64,000 nucleotides of DNA from Pectobacterium atrosepticum (GCA_019056595.1 CP036163.1:4278001-4342000), one strand, 5' to 3'; shown: positions 39,398 to 49,396, counted from the first letter of the stretch. Translations and numbers: made by a program. The notes: generated by a model not told the origin, from the letters alone.

Positions 39398-39472
39398 TGG
39401 CTGGGGTACCTGGATTCGAACCAGGGAATGCTGGTATCAAAAACCAGTGCCTTACCGCTTGGCGATACCCCA
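39398..39472 (-). tRNA. glnW: tRNA-Gln (anticodon TTG)
   Basis: This is a 75-base cloverleaf with anticodon loop TTTTGAT reading CAA, CCA encoded. It differs from the next copy by one compensated pair in the anticodon stem (CTGGT/ACCAG here, CCGGT/ACCGG there). Confidence 0.95.
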
Positions 39473-39507
39473 TCAGGACAACGAATTTTTCAGCATACAT
39501 TTTGAAA

Positions 39508-39582
39508 TGGCTGGGGTACCTGGATTCGAACCAGGGAATGCCGGTATCAAAAACCGGTGCCTTACCGCTTGGCGATACCCCA
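39508..39582 (-). tRNA. glnU: tRNA-Gln (anticodon TTG)
   Basis: This is a 75-base cloverleaf with anticodon TTG and CCA encoded. It is the second near-identical tRNA-Gln in the operon. Confidence 0.95.
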
Positions 39583-39638
39583 ATCACTACAAAATACCAA
39601 CAGGCTTCGAAAAACGATGCCAAACCGAGAAGATGATA

Positions 39639-39723
39639 TGGTGCGGGAGGCGAGACTTGAACTCGCACACCTTGCGGCGCCAGAACCTAAATCTGGTGCG
39701 TCTACCAATTTCGCCACTCCCGC
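39639..39723 (-). tRNA. leuW: tRNA-Leu (anticodon TAG)
   Basis: This is an 85-base class II tRNA with a long variable arm (GGCGCCGCAAGGTGT), anticodon TAG (TTTAGGT) and encoded CCA. Confidence 0.95.
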
Positions 39724-39730
39724 AAAAAGA

Positions 39731-39807
39731 TGGTGGCTACGACGGGAATCGAACCTGTGACCCCAGCATTATGAGTGCTGTGCTCTAACCAGCTGAGCTA
39801 CGTAGCC
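39731..39807 (-). tRNA. metT: tRNA-Met (elongator, anticodon CAT)
   Basis: This is the first tRNA of the operon, 77 bases, same sequence as the copy at 39267. The order metT-leuW-glnU-glnW-metU-glnV is that of E. coli, minus the final glnX. Confidence 0.95.
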
Positions 39808-39845
39808 ATCTTTTTTGCGTCACCTTCATCGGCGTTGCGGGGCGC

Positions 39846-39874
39846 ATTATGCGTAGTTGGTCTAATTGCGTCAA
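39846..39874 (-). promoter_or_regulatory. Promoter of the tRNA operon
   Basis: On the minus strand TTGACG (39874-39869), a 17-base spacer and CATAAT (39851-39846) are followed by the G+C-rich discriminator GCGCCCC. This is the form of a stringently controlled stable-RNA promoter, 38 bases before metT. Confidence 0.88.
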
Positions 39875-39977
39875 CTAGTTTTTTCCCGAAAAGGGCCCAC
39901 AATGTATCGTTTGTTTGGGTTGTGAACAGTATGGTGAGAAAAACGCCAAAAAGCACGCATTCGCAGTCAATTAAGCA

Positions 39978-40003
39978 TACAAAACGGGCCATAAAGGCCC
40001 GTT
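39978..40003 (-). terminator. Probable terminator of asnB
   Basis: AACGGGCC and GGCCCGTT form an 8-bp stem with a 5-base loop, 22 bases after the asnB stop; the T-run that follows is short (TTTTG). Confidence 0.7.
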
Positions 40004-40024
40004 GATTGATGAAATTAAATCGAA

Positions 40025-41689
40025 TTATTTGTAGGCTGATTGGTGTACACCAACCGCGCGTCCTGATGGGTCATCCAGTGTTTTGAAGGATTCATCCCAC
40101 TCAATCGCTTTAGCAGACGAACAGGCGACTGACGGGCCTCCAGGGACACATTCTGCTGCACTCGAAACCGGGAACAGCTCTTCGAAGATTTCACGGTACA
40201 GGTAGGCTTCTTTGGAGCCTGGCGTATTGTATGGGAAGCGAAAGCGTGCAGTTTCCAATTGTTGATCGGTAACCTGGTTGGCAGCCACTTCTTTCAGCGT
40301 GTCGATCCAGCTGTAGCCCACGCCATCAGAGAACTGTTCTTTCTGACGCCATGCAACGCTGTGCGGCAGATAGGATTCAAAGCACTCGCGCAGGATGTGT
40401 TTTTCCATCTTGCCGTTGCCGCACATTTTGTCGCGCGGGTTGATGCGCATGGCAACATCGAGGAAGTTTTTGTCCAGGAAAGGTACACGAGCTTCCACGC
40501 CCCAGGCCGACATCGCTTTGTTAGCACGGGCGCAGTCATACTGGTGCAGTGCTAGCAGTTTACGCACGGTTTCTTCATGCAGCTCTTTGGCGTTTGGCGC
40601 TTTGTGGAAATAGAGGTAGCCGCCGAACACTTCGTCAGAACCTTCACCTGACAGCACCATCTTGATGCCCATCGCTTTGATTTTACGTGACATCAAGTAC
40701 ATCGGCGTTGAGGCACGAATCGTGGTGACGTCATAGGTTTCGATGTGATAAATCACGTCGCGAATCGCATCCAGCCCTTCCTGCACGGTGAAATGGATTT
40801 CGTGGTGCACGGTACCTAAGTGTTTAGCGACTTCCTGCGCGGCTTTCAAATCTGGCGCACCTTCCAAACCAACAGCGAAAGAGTGCAACTGAGGCCACCA
40901 TGCTTCACTGCGCGCGTCATCTTCTACGCGACGTGCGGCATATTTTTTGGTGATTGCGGAGATAACGGAAGAATCCAGACCGCCAGAAAGCAACACGCCG
41001 TAAGGCACGTCAGACATCAGGTGGCTTTTCACCGCTTCTTCGAGCGCATCGTGCAGCGCTACTTTATCCGTTTCGTTGTCTTTTACCGCATCGTAATCAA
41101 ACCAGTCACGCTGGTAATATTCACGGATTTCACCGTCTTTGCTCCACAGGTAGCTGCCTGCTGGGAATTCTTTGATGGTACGACAAACTGGCACCAGCGC
41201 TTTCATTTCAGAAGCGACGTAGAGGTTACCGTGCTCATCGTAGCCCATATACAGCGGGATAATCCCGAGGTGGTCACGGCCAATCAGGTAGGCGTCTTTT
41301 TCGCTGTCATACAGCGCAAAGGCGAACATGCCTCGCAGTTCGTCCAGGAATTCAGGGCCTTTTTCCTGATACAGGGCAAGGATGACTTCGCAGTCGGAGC
41401 CTGTCTGAAACGCGTAACGGTCACCGTATTGCTGACGCAATGCCTGATGGTTATAAATTTCACCGTTAACGGCCAGAATGTGGGTGCGCTCGGCGTTGTA
41501 AAGCGGCTGTGCCCCCGTGTTGACGTCAACGATAGACAGACGCTCGTGAGCCAGAATCGCTTTGTCGCTGGCATAAACGCCGGACCAGTCTGGTCCGCGG
41601 TGACGCATTAAACGGGATAATTCCAGTGCTTTCTTACGCAGTTCAACAGGATCGCTTTTCAGATCAAGCACACCAAAAATAGAACACAT
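40025..41689 (-). CDS. asnB: Asparagine synthetase B (glutamine-hydrolysing)
   Basis: AsnB makes asparagine from aspartate, ATP and glutamine. It has 554 residues. The N-terminal nucleophile Cys (MCSIFG, Cys1 after Met removal) marks the glutaminase domain; the synthetase domain has the PP-loop SGGLDSS near residue 235. It lies between the tRNA operon and nagC, as in E. coli, except that the nagD gene that E. coli has there is missing. Confidence 0.97.
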   Translation of the reverse strand: MCSIFGVLDLKSDPVELRKKALELSRLMRHRGPDWSGVYASDKAILAHERLSIVDVNTGAQPLYNAERTHILAVNGEIYNHQALRQQYGDRYAFQTGSDCEVILALYQEKGPEFLDELRGMFAFALYDSEKDAYLIGRDHLGIIPLYMGYDEHGNLYVASEMKALVPVCRTIKEFPAGSYLWSKDGEIREYYQRDWFDYDAVKDNETDKVALHDALEEAVKSHLMSDVPYGVLLSGGLDSSVISAITKKYAARRVEDDARSEAWWPQLHSFAVGLEGAPDLKAAQEVAKHLGTVHHEIHFTVQEGLDAIRDVIYHIETYDVTTIRASTPMYLMSRKIKAMGIKMVLSGEGSDEVFGGYLYFHKAPNAKELHEETVRKLLALHQYDCARANKAMSAWGVEARVPFLDKNFLDVAMRINPRDKMCGNGKMEKHILRECFESYLPHSVAWRQKEQFSDGVGYSWIDTLKEVAANQVTDQQLETARFRFPYNTPGSKEAYLYREIFEELFPVSSAAECVPGGPSVACSSAKAIEWDESFKTLDDPSGRAVGVHQSAYK

Positions 41690-41850
41690 ACATGACTCCC
41701 AATAATTACGGATTCGAACTTAGTACCATTGATTTAGCATCAAAGTGCCATAGGAATTCAATATTATTTAATGAAAAAAGCGATTGGTGTGGTGTTTCGT
41801 TAATTTATTGGGTTTTTTGGTGTTGATTCGTCAAATTCATGCAAGGGAAA

Positions 41851-41882
41851 GGCCGGGTTTTTAGTGATTACATAATCCGGCC
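41851..41882 (-). terminator. Possible terminator after nagC
   Basis: GGCCGG and CCGGCC pair around a 20-base loop 10 bases after nagC, with TTTCCC following. The large loop and short T-run make it weak. Confidence 0.4.
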
Positions 41883-41892
41883 AGAAAAGGAA

Positions 41893-43116
41893 TCAGGCGT
41901 TTTCGAGCAATTGTTGTAGTAGAACACCGTTTAGCATCGCACGTTTGACCAATGCGAAAGCGCTGATGGCGGAAAGATGGTTAAGGCTGGATATCTCAAT
42001 CGGCAGGTTATGACGAAATTCTTTTAGTACCTGCGTGTTGATGCAGCGTTGAATCGCAGGAAGCAGCGTTTTTTCTGCTTCGGTAATTTCACCAGCAATC
42101 ACGACTTTCTGTGGATTGAACAGATTGATCGCGATGGAAAGCGCTTTACCGAGATTGAGCCCAACCTGTTCAATGACCTCACGGGCGAGGTCATCGCCCC
42201 GGTTAGCCGCTTTGCAAATTGCTGAAATAGAACTGTTATTCGCAGAAAGTTTGCTGGGATAGCCCTGACGTAGCAGATGTTGTACGCGTTGTTCAATTGC
42301 TCCGTTGGCGACGATGGTTTCCAGACAACCGAAGTTACCGCAGTGGCAGCGATCGCCGAGTGGATCGATCTGAATATGACCGATCTCGCCGACGTTGCCG
42401 TTACTGCCGAGAAATATTTGTCCGTTGACGAGAATTCCTGCGCCTGTACCTCGATGCACACGTACCAGAATAGAATCCAGAGAGTCGTGGGTGGCCCCAA
42501 AATAGTGCTCCGCCAGTGCCAGACTGCGGATGTCGTGACCGACAAAGCTGGTGACGTTGAAGTGGCGTTGCAGATTTTCGACCAGTTTCCAGTTATTCAC
42601 GCTGATATGTGGCATATAACGGACGATGCCTGCAACGGGATCGACGAGTCCTGGTAGCACCACAGAGATTGCAATAAGCTCGCGGATACGGCGCTGGTGG
42701 CTGGCAATAAAATCGCTGATAGACTGAAAGAGTGTGGCCTCCAGCGACGCCTGTGTTTTTTCTTGCAGCTCGTAGTGCATTTCTTCCAGCGCTTTTCCCT
42801 GTAAATCGTACAGCGCAATGGTGGCGTCATAACGACCGAGACGTACGGCGATGGTATGGAAAGGGCGGTTTTCGGTGATAATTGAAATGGCGCGTCTACC
42901 GCCAGTTGAAGCCTGCTGATCGACTTCTTTGATGAGCCCGCGCTCCAAAAGCTGGCGGGTTATTTTGGTGACGCTGGCGGGAGCAAGCTGGCTTTGCTCT
43001 GCTATCTGAATCCGTGAGATCGGGCCTTGCTGATCAATCAGGCGGTAAACCACCGCACTGTTTAATTGCTTAACCAGATCGACATTCCCTATCTGCGCCT
43101 GTCCGCCTGTGGTCAT
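41893..43116 (-). CDS. nagC: N-acetylglucosamine repressor NagC
   Basis: NagC is a ROK-family repressor of amino-sugar genes, induced by GlcNAc-6-phosphate. It has 407 residues from ATG 43116 (MTTGGQAQIGNVDLVKQLN), which matches E. coli in register and length. The N-terminal helix-turn-helix (ISRIQIAEQSQLAPASVTKI), sugar-binding EIGHIQIDP and the zinc site CHCGNFGCLE are intact. An ATG at 43164 with a TAAGG site, in frame, would add 16 residues and has the better ribosome site, so the true start is open. It is last in nagBAC. Confidence 0.95.
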   Translation of the reverse strand: MTTGGQAQIGNVDLVKQLNSAVVYRLIDQQGPISRIQIAEQSQLAPASVTKITRQLLERGLIKEVDQQASTGGRRAISIITENRPFHTIAVRLGRYDATIALYDLQGKALEEMHYELQEKTQASLEATLFQSISDFIASHQRRIRELIAISVVLPGLVDPVAGIVRYMPHISVNNWKLVENLQRHFNVTSFVGHDIRSLALAEHYFGATHDSLDSILVRVHRGTGAGILVNGQIFLGSNGNVGEIGHIQIDPLGDRCHCGNFGCLETIVANGAIEQRVQHLLRQGYPSKLSANNSSISAICKAANRGDDLAREVIEQVGLNLGKALSIAINLFNPQKVVIAGEITEAEKTLLPAIQRCINTQVLKEFRHNLPIEISSLNHLSAISAFALVKRAMLNGVLLQQLLENA

Positions 43117-43227
43117 TAAAAGGTTACTCGCTTCTTTAGGTATAACGCGTTGTTTCGTCAACATGGGGTAAACCTTATCTCGGTTTCCCCCAACGTATTT
43201 CCGCTTTACCCCAAGACGCTTTTCGCT

Positions 43228-44373
43228 TTATCCCCAAACAGGATTACCGTTAACAAACGTCTTGAGAATGTGATAATCACGGTCAAATGCGGTCAGATTA
43301 GCCACTTTACCGCTTTCAATGCTGCCTAACTGCTTATCGACGCCGATGGCACGAGCCGGATAGAGCGTTGCCATCCGAATAGCTTCATCCAGTGCGATTC
43401 CAGCGTGTTCGACGCTATTACGCACGGCGTCGATCATTGTCAGTGCAGAGCCGCTTAGGGTGCCGTGTTCATCGACACAAATGCCATCACGGTAGTATAT
43501 GGTTTTACCAGCAAAAATGAACTGGTCAATATCTGCGCCCGCTGGTGCTGTGGCGTCGGTCACCAGCACCAGTTTATCGCCCTTAATGCGCTTGCTGTTG
43601 CGAATATTGGCCCAGTCTACGTGACGTCCATCCGCGATAATGCCGCAATAGACTTCCGGGGCATCGTAAATTGCGCCGACTAGCCCGGGTTCACGGCCAG
43701 TCAGATATGGCATTGCGTTGAACAGGTGAGTGGCGAAGCGAATGCCAGCGGAAAAACCCTGCTTAGCCTGTTCCCAGGTCGCGTTAGAGTGTCCGGCGGA
43801 GACGATAATGCCCGCCGCCGTTAACTGGCGGATAACTGCCGGTTCGACTTCTTCCGGTGCCAGCGTGATTTTCGTAATGGCATCTGCGTTGACACACAGA
43901 AAATCGACGAGCGCTTGCGTTGGCTTGCGGATAAAGGCAGGGTCATGTGTGCCTTTTTTTATCACGTTTAGCCACGGGCCTTCGAGATGTAGTCCAAGCG
44001 CCTGATGCTTATTCTGCGCCAGCCAGTCTCTCATTACGTTGATGCTGTGTTTCATAAACTCATCGCTGGAGGTAATCAGCGTGGGTAAAAAACTGGTACA
44101 GCCTGAACGCTGGTTCGCCTGCTGCATGATCTCCAGCGTTTTGACGGAGATCGTGTCCAGCGAGTCGTTAAATTGCACACCGCCGCAGCCGTTCAGTTGG
44201 AGATCGATAAATCCTGGAGCGAGAAACGCACCGCTCAGGTCGTGTTGTTCAATGCCGGCAGGGAGCTCAGCAACCGAGCAGATTCGCTCGATCAGCCCAT
44301 TGGCAATCACGACGGCGTGATTATCCAGAATCTGATGGCCGGTGAAAATCCGGCTATGGGTTAACGCGTACAT
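43228..44373 (-). CDS. nagA: N-acetylglucosamine-6-phosphate deacetylase
   Basis: NagA removes acetate from GlcNAc-6-P to give glucosamine-6-P. It has 381 residues. Metal and catalytic marks are Glu in HLEGPWLN, His in SAGHSNAT and THLFNAM, and the catalytic Asp in VTDATAPAG. Two adjacent ATGs exist; the second (44373, [12 protein letters not shown]) agrees with E. coli and is better spaced from the CGGGAG site. It lies 19 bases after nagB. Confidence 0.97.
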   Translation of the reverse strand: MYALTHSRIFTGHQILDNHAVVIANGLIERICSVAELPAGIEQHDLSGAFLAPGFIDLQLNGCGGVQFNDSLDTISVKTLEIMQQANQRSGCTSFLPTLITSSDEFMKHSINVMRDWLAQNKHQALGLHLEGPWLNVIKKGTHDPAFIRKPTQALVDFLCVNADAITKITLAPEEVEPAVIRQLTAAGIIVSAGHSNATWEQAKQGFSAGIRFATHLFNAMPYLTGREPGLVGAIYDAPEVYCGIIADGRHVDWANIRNSKRIKGDKLVLVTDATAPAGADIDQFIFAGKTIYYRDGICVDEHGTLSGSALTMIDAVRNSVEHAGIALDEAIRMATLYPARAIGVDKQLGSIESGKVANLTAFDRDYHILKTFVNGNPVWG

Positions 44374-44392
44374 CATCGACTCCCGCGATCGG

Positions 44393-45193
44393 TTAGAGGT
44401 TCTTCATACTTTCCGTTTCTAACTCACGGAAGTATTTAACGGTTTTTACCTTCAACTCCATCGTTGACGGTTCGTCGCAAACCATGATGGCTTTGGCATG
44501 AAGTTGCAGACAGCTGATGGTCCACATGTGGTTGACGTTGCCTTCTACCGCAGCCTGTAGCGCCTGTGCCTTGTTACGACCGGTCACCAGAATCATCACT
44601 TCTTCGGCATCCAGCAACGTACCGACGCCCACTGTCAGGGCAAATTTAGGCACCAGACTGACGTCCCCGCCGAAGAAACGGGAATTCGCGATACGGGTTT
44701 CTTCCGTCAACGTTTTGATGCGGGTGCGGGAAGCCAAAGAGGAGGCGGGCTCATTGAAGGCGATGTGTCCGTCATTGCCCACGCCGCCCATGAAAAGATG
44801 AATTTTCCCGTAGGACTTTATTTTCTCTTCATAACGGCGACATTCTGCTGTGGTGTCTGCTGCGTTGCCGTTCAGCAGGTTAATGTTTTCACGCAGGATA
44901 TCAATGTGATTGAAGAAATTCTGATGCATGAAGGTATGATAGCTTTCCGGATGATCGGTTGGCAGACCGACATATTCATCCATATTGAAGGTCACTACGT
45001 GTTTGAAGCTCACCAGACCCGCTTTATGCATGGTGACCAGCGATTTATACGCTTCCAGCGGTGAAGTTCCTGTCGGTAACCCAAGAATGAAGGGGCGCTC
45101 AGCGCTGGGCTTGAAAGCGTTAATTTTCTCAACAATGTGGCGGGCGGCCCATTTTCCGACGTCGGCGGCGGTAGTTAAGGGAATGAGTCTCAT
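44393..45193 (-). CDS. nagB: Glucosamine-6-phosphate deaminase
   Basis: NagB converts glucosamine-6-P to fructose-6-P and ammonia, feeding glycolysis. It has 266 residues, the E. coli length. The active-site segments [10 protein letters not shown] (Asp72) and [18 protein letters not shown] (Asp141, His143, Glu148 region) are conserved. The ATG at 45193 follows a CAGGAGAG site. It is the first gene of nagBAC and diverges from nagE. Confidence 0.97.
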   Translation of the reverse strand: MRLIPLTTAADVGKWAARHIVEKINAFKPSAERPFILGLPTGTSPLEAYKSLVTMHKAGLVSFKHVVTFNMDEYVGLPTDHPESYHTFMHQNFFNHIDILRENINLLNGNAADTTAECRRYEEKIKSYGKIHLFMGGVGNDGHIAFNEPASSLASRTRIKTLTEETRIANSRFFGGDVSLVPKFALTVGVGTLLDAEEVMILVTGRNKAQALQAAVEGNVNHMWTISCLQLHAKAIMVCDEPSTMELKVKTVKYFRELETESMKNL

Positions 45194-45294
45194 CAGCGCT
45201 CTCCTGATTTTTTAGTGGAATTAAATACGTTATTGCGTAAATCGCGCCAGTCGCGCGTTTTGTCTGTGCATTAAAATTAGTCTACTCCGTTTTT

Positions 45295-45310
45295 TTTAAT
45301 CTTGAAATAA
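45295..45310. promoter_or_regulatory. Candidate NagC operator (nagB side)
   Basis: TTTAATCTTGAAATAA resembles the NagC site (TTATTTC and its complement flanking a short centre). It is weaker than the nagE-side site; its main support is the 91-bp spacing to it. Confidence 0.5.
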
Positions 45311-45351
45311 GTTGGGGTTTTATTCAGGTATAAAGTTTTTGTATGCAGTTT

Positions 45352-45373
45352 TTTGGTGATTTTTATCACATAA
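45352..45373. promoter_or_regulatory. CRP-cAMP binding site
   Basis: GGTGA-TTTTTA-TCACA matches TGTGA-N6-TCACA at 9 of 10 positions. It lies between the two NagC sites, as the CRP site of the E. coli nag region does. Confidence 0.8.
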
Positions 45374-45383
45374 TTACGGGGTT

Positions 45384-45402
45384 TAATTTGTGTAGCGAAT
45401 TA
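45384..45402. promoter_or_regulatory. NagC operator (nagE side)
   Basis: TAATTTG-TGTAG-CGAATTA is an inverted repeat with one mismatch that agrees with the NagC consensus (A/T-rich TTATTTCG/CGAAATAA arms). It lies 150 bases before nagE. Confidence 0.7.
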
Positions 45403-45553
45403 TTTTTCTTACACTCCCCTAAGAACCACCACTGGGCCTGTTTTTTCGACAATGAAGCTTTTTGGTAGTGAAGTTTTTCGGCAGTAAAATTTATTGGCAG
45501 GTTTGTTTGCCCTACAACATTTCATTTACCTCGCAAAGGTAAGAGAGGGAAAA

Positions 45554-47050
45554 GTGAGTATTCTGAGCTATTTACAAAAAATCGGCCGGGCATTGATGGT
45601 GCCTGTCGCGACGCTGCCTGCTGCCGCTATCCTGATGGGGATAGGTTATTGGATTGATCCGGTTGGTTGGGGAAGTGAGAACGCGTTGGCGGCACTATTC
45701 CTCAAATCGGGTGGGGCGATCATTGAGAATATGGCGGTGCTGTTTGCGGTGGGCGTCGCTTACGGTATGTCGAAAGATAAGGATGGTGCGGCCGCATTGA
45801 CCGGCTTTGTCGGTTATCTGGTGCTCACTACGCTGTGTTCACCGGCTGTTGTCGCCATGATCCAACGGATCCCTGTTGAACTGGTGCCGACTGCGTTTGG
45901 CAAGATTGAAAACCAGTTCATCGGTATTCTGGTCGGTGTGATGTCCGCTGAACTGTATAACCGTTTCAGTCAGGTTGAATTGCCTAGAGCGCTATCTTTC
46001 TTCAGCGGACGCCGGTTGGTGCCGATTCTGGTTTCTTTCTTGATGATTCTGGTGGCGTTTATTTTAATGTCCATCTGGCCAGCAATTTACAATGTACTGG
46101 TGTCGTTCGGTGAATACATTCAACAGTTAGGATCGGTTGGCGCTGGGCTCTATGCGTTCTTTAACCGCTTGCTGATCCCCGTAGGGTTACACCATACGCT
46201 TAATTCCGTGTTCTGGTTTGATGTCGCGGGTATTAACGATATTCCTAACTTCCTGGCCGGCCAACAGTCTATCGATTCTGGCAAAGCTGTGGTGGGGATT
46301 ACCGGACGTTATCAGGCGGGCTTCTTCCCTATAATGATGTTCGGCCTGCCGGGAGCTGCACTGGCGATTTACCACTGCGCGCGCCCTGAGAACAAAAGTA
46401 AAGTTGCCGGGATTATGCTGGCGGCGGCGTTTGCTTCATTCTTCACTGGGATCACTGAACCGCTGGAATTCTCATTCATGTTCGTGGCGCCAGTGCTGTA
46501 CTTCCTGCATGCGTTACTGACGGGTTTTTCCGTCTTTATCGCTGCCAGTATGCATTGGATTGCTGGGTTTGGCTTCAGTGCCGGTCTGGTGGATATGGTG
46601 CTGTCCTCGCGTAACCCGCTAGCCACTCAATGGTACATGCTGATAGCGCAGGGGTTGGTGTTCTTCGTCATTTATTATGTGGTGTTCCGCTTCACGATTA
46701 CTCGCTTCAATCTGTTAACACCGGGACGTGAACTGGCAGTGAGCGGTAGCGAAGCCGATGGATATGACGTGAGTACCGCATCTGCGGGTGATAAATCAAG
46801 CGATACGGCGACGTTGGCGCGTGGCTATTTGCAGGCGCTTGGCGGCAAAGCCAACCTGATCGGCATCGATGCCTGTATCACGCGTTTGCGTTTGAATGTA
46901 GCTGACTCTTCTCTGGTTGATGATGCTCAGGCGAAACGTCTTGGTGCGGCAGGTGTTATTCGTCTGAATAAGCAGAGCGTACAGATTGTCGTGGGCACGC
47001 AAGCTGAATCGATAGCAATTGCGCTGAAAGCGGAACATGACAAAGCGTAA
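45554..47050 (+). CDS. nagE: N-acetylglucosamine PTS transporter, EIICB only
   Basis: NagE imports and phosphorylates N-acetylglucosamine. From the GTG at 45554, set by a GAGAGGG site and alignment to E. coli (SILSYLQKIGRAL against NILGFFQRLGRAL), it has 498 residues. The EIIC domain (about 1-385) has NRLLIPVGLHHTLNS and FFPIMMFGLPGAALA and GITEPLEF; the EIIB domain carries the phospho-Cys441 (DACITRLR). It stops right after EIIB. The EIIA domain fused in E. coli NagE (648 residues) is absent, so phosphate must come from a separate EIIA, most likely EIIA-Glc (Crr). Confidence 0.95.
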   Translation: MSILSYLQKIGRALMVPVATLPAAAILMGIGYWIDPVGWGSENALAALFLKSGGAIIENMAVLFAVGVAYGMSKDKDGAAALTGFVGYLVLTTLCSPAVVAMIQRIPVELVPTAFGKIENQFIGILVGVMSAELYNRFSQVELPRALSFFSGRRLVPILVSFLMILVAFILMSIWPAIYNVLVSFGEYIQQLGSVGAGLYAFFNRLLIPVGLHHTLNSVFWFDVAGINDIPNFLAGQQSIDSGKAVVGITGRYQAGFFPIMMFGLPGAALAIYHCARPENKSKVAGIMLAAAFASFFTGITEPLEFSFMFVAPVLYFLHALLTGFSVFIAASMHWIAGFGFSAGLVDMVLSSRNPLATQWYMLIAQGLVFFVIYYVVFRFTITRFNLLTPGRELAVSGSEADGYDVSTASAGDKSSDTATLARGYLQALGGKANLIGIDACITRLRLNVADSSLVDDAQAKRLGAAGVIRLNKQSVQIVVGTQAESIAIALKAEHDKA

Positions 47051-47098
47051 TGTGACGGCGTTATTTGTTTAACGCGGTGTTATGTCGATGAAAGTGAT

Positions 47099-47128
47099 GG
47101 GCGAGATAGCAATCTCGCCCTTTTTTTT
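47099..47128 (+). terminator. Rho-independent terminator of nagE
   Basis: GGGCGAGAT and ATCTCGCCC pair around AGCA, followed by eight T. Confidence 0.93.
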
Positions 47129-47224
47129 CGTTATGAATAATTAAATGAAACTAACGGTTGTTTCCCAGCGTAGCTTGTTGGATCATTGTTGGTTATACGT
47201 CGTTTTAGCATTGAGGAATGAAGA

Positions 47225-48883
47225 ATGAGTGAGGCTGAAGCCCGCCCAACCAACTTTATCCGTCAGATTATCGATGAAGATCTGGCGTCCGGTAAGCATG
47301 ACCATATTCAGACGCGTTTCCCGCCAGAGCCGAACGGCTACCTGCATATTGGGCATGCAAAGTCTATTTGCCTGAATTTTGGGATCGCGCGTGACTACCA
47401 GGGGCAATGCAACCTGCGTTTTGACGACACCAATCCGGTAAAAGAAGATATTGAATACGTTGAGTCGATCAAACGTGACGTCGAGTGGCTGGGTTTTTCA
47501 TGGAGCGGCGACGTTCGCTATTCTTCTGATTATTTCGATCAACTGCACGCTTATGCGGTTGAACTGATTGGTAAAGGATTGGCTTACGTTGATGAACTGA
47601 CGCCTGAACAAATTCGTGAATACCGTGGCACGCTGACGGCGCCGGGTAAAAATAGTCCTTATCGCGATCGTACCGTACAGGAAAATCTGGCGCTGTTTGA
47701 AAAAATGCGCAACGGCGGGTTTGCTGAAGGTACTGCTTGTTTGCGTGCAAAAATCGATATGGCATCATCCTTTATCGTGATGCGCGATCCGGTGTTGTAT
47801 CGCATTAAATTTGCCGATCACCACCAGACGGGTAATAAGTGGTGCATCTACCCGATGTATGACTTTACTCACTGTATTTCCGATGCGCTGGAAGGGATCA
47901 CGCATTCTCTGTGTACGCTGGAATTCCAGGATAACCGCCGCCTGTACGACTGGGTGCTGGATAATATCTCCATTCCTTGCCACCCACGTCAGTACGAGTT
48001 TTCTCGGCTTAATCTCGAATACGCAATTATGTCCAAGCGTAAGCTGAATCAGCTGGTTGTGGAAAATGTCGTTGAAGGATGGGACGATCCGCGTATGCCG
48101 ACCATCTCTGGCCTGCGCCGCCGTGGTTATAGTGCGTCTTCTATCCGTGAATTTTGTGTGCGTATCGGCGTAACGAAGCAGGATAACAACGTGGAAATGG
48201 CAGCGCTTGAATCCTGTATCCGCGACGATCTGAATGAAAACGCTCCGCGTGCGATGGCGGTACTGGATCCGGTCAAAGTGGTGATCGAGAATCTGCCAGC
48301 CGGGCACGAAGAGTTTGTTGCGATGCCAAATCACCCGAACAAGCCAGAAATGGGCTCGCGTCAGGTGGCATTCAGCCGTGAAGTTTACATCGATCGTGCT
48401 GACTTCCGTGAAGAAGCTAACAAGCAGTACAAGCGTTTGGTTTTGGGTAAAGAAGTTCGCCTGCGTAATGCCTATGTGATCAAAGCCGATCGCATTGAAA
48501 AAGACGAGCAGGGCACCATCACCACGATTTACTGTAGCTATGATGCGGAAACGCTGAGCAAAGATCCGGCTGATGGTCGTAAAGTGAAAGGCGTCATCCA
48601 CTGGGTTTCTGCGGCGCACGCGGTGCCAGCGGAATTCCGTTTGTACGATCGTTTGTTCAGTGTGGCAAACCCTGCGGCGGCGGATGACTTCCTGTCAACG
48701 ATTAACCCAGACTCACTGAAAATTACGCAAGGTTTTGTAGAAGCGAGTTTGGTGCAGGCTGAAGTAGAGAAAGCGTATCAGTTTGAGCGTGAAGGTTACT
48801 TCTGTGCCGATCGCGTTTACTCCAGTGCGGAACACCTGGTGTTTAACCGTACGGTTGGACTACGCGATACTTGGGTAGGCTAA
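47225..48883 (+). CDS. glnS: Glutaminyl-tRNA synthetase
   Basis: GlnRS charges tRNA-Gln directly. It has 552 residues. The class I HIGH motif is at 41-44 ([14 protein letters not shown]) and the KMSKS-like loop is IMSKRKLN near residue 270. C-terminal anticodon-binding beta barrels follow. Three cognate tRNA genes lie 8 kb to the left. The ATG at 47225 has a GAGGAATGAAG region. Confidence 0.98.
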   Translation: MSEAEARPTNFIRQIIDEDLASGKHDHIQTRFPPEPNGYLHIGHAKSICLNFGIARDYQGQCNLRFDDTNPVKEDIEYVESIKRDVEWLGFSWSGDVRYSSDYFDQLHAYAVELIGKGLAYVDELTPEQIREYRGTLTAPGKNSPYRDRTVQENLALFEKMRNGGFAEGTACLRAKIDMASSFIVMRDPVLYRIKFADHHQTGNKWCIYPMYDFTHCISDALEGITHSLCTLEFQDNRRLYDWVLDNISIPCHPRQYEFSRLNLEYAIMSKRKLNQLVVENVVEGWDDPRMPTISGLRRRGYSASSIREFCVRIGVTKQDNNVEMAALESCIRDDLNENAPRAMAVLDPVKVVIENLPAGHEEFVAMPNHPNKPEMGSRQVAFSREVYIDRADFREEANKQYKRLVLGKEVRLRNAYVIKADRIEKDEQGTITTIYCSYDAETLSKDPADGRKVKGVIHWVSAAHAVPAEFRLYDRLFSVANPAAADDFLSTINPDSLKITQGFVEASLVQAEVEKAYQFEREGYFCADRVYSSAEHLVFNRTVGLRDTWVG

Positions 48884-48907
48884 GGTCACTGGTAAGAAGA
48901 CAAAAAT

Positions 48908-48928
48908 AAAACCGCCTCGGCGGTTTTA
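48908..48928. terminator. Bidirectional terminator between glnS and fur
   Basis: AAAACCGCC and GGCGGTTTT form a stem with a TC loop and T-runs on both strands. It ends the converging glnS and fur transcripts. Confidence 0.88.
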
Positions 48929-48946
48929 TTTTTTTGTGCGGTCGAT

Positions 48947-49396
48947 TTATCGTGTGGAGTCGTGCAGAGTTTCGTCCTCTCTGCAATCCCCTTCACTGCA
49001 ATGCCCATAGAGATACAGACTGTGGTTGGACAGTTTAATGCCGTGTCTTTCTGCGATCTCGCGCTGACGTGCTTCGATAGATTCATCGCGGAATTCAATG
49101 ACTTTGCCACAGTCGAGGCAAATTAAGTGATCGTGATGATGCTGCTGCGTCAATTCAAAGACGGATTTGCCACCTTCGAAGTTATGACGGGTTACGATAC
49201 CCGCATCATCAAACTGGTTGAGTACGCGATAGACAGTAGCAAGACCAATCTCTTCGCCCATATCAATCAGTCTCTTATATAAATCTTCCGCACTGACGTG
49301 ATGGCTGACAGGATCCTGTAACACTTCCAGTATTTTCAGTCTTGGAAGAGTGACTTTCAGGCCGGCCTTCTTTAATGCGGTATTGTTGTCAGTCAT
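48947..49396 (-). CDS. fur: Ferric uptake regulator Fur
   Basis: Fur is the Fe2+-dependent global repressor of iron uptake genes. It has 149 residues. The winged helix (about 10-80, with VTLPRLKILEVLQ and IGLATVYRVLNQF), the regulatory His cluster HHHDHLICLDCGK with the structural-zinc Cys93/Cys96 pair, and C-terminal HCSEGDC are intact. It is flanked by fldA as in E. coli. Confidence 0.97.
   Translation of the reverse strand: MTDNNTALKKAGLKVTLPRLKILEVLQDPVSHHVSAEDLYKRLIDMGEEIGLATVYRVLNQFDDAGIVTRHNFEGGKSVFELTQQHHHDHLICLDCGKVIEFRDESIEARQREIAERHGIKLSNHSLYLYGHCSEGDCREDETLHDSTR

Larger units (their letters stand above)
45194..45553. promoter_or_regulatory. nagB-nagE divergent control region
   Basis: This 360-base region has no ORF. 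It carries one good CRP site and two NagC-type operators about 91 bp apart, the spacing at which E. coli NagC loops the same region. It serves nagBAC to the left and nagE to the right. Confidence 0.8.

Noticed and set aside
40820-41611. 263-codon open frame antisense to asnB
   Set aside because: It is a shadow frame; asnB covers it with full conserved motifs.
47765-48619. 284-codon open frame antisense to glnS
   Set aside because: It lies wholly inside glnS on the other strand, has no family resemblance and no ribosome site; its openness follows from the codon bias of glnS.
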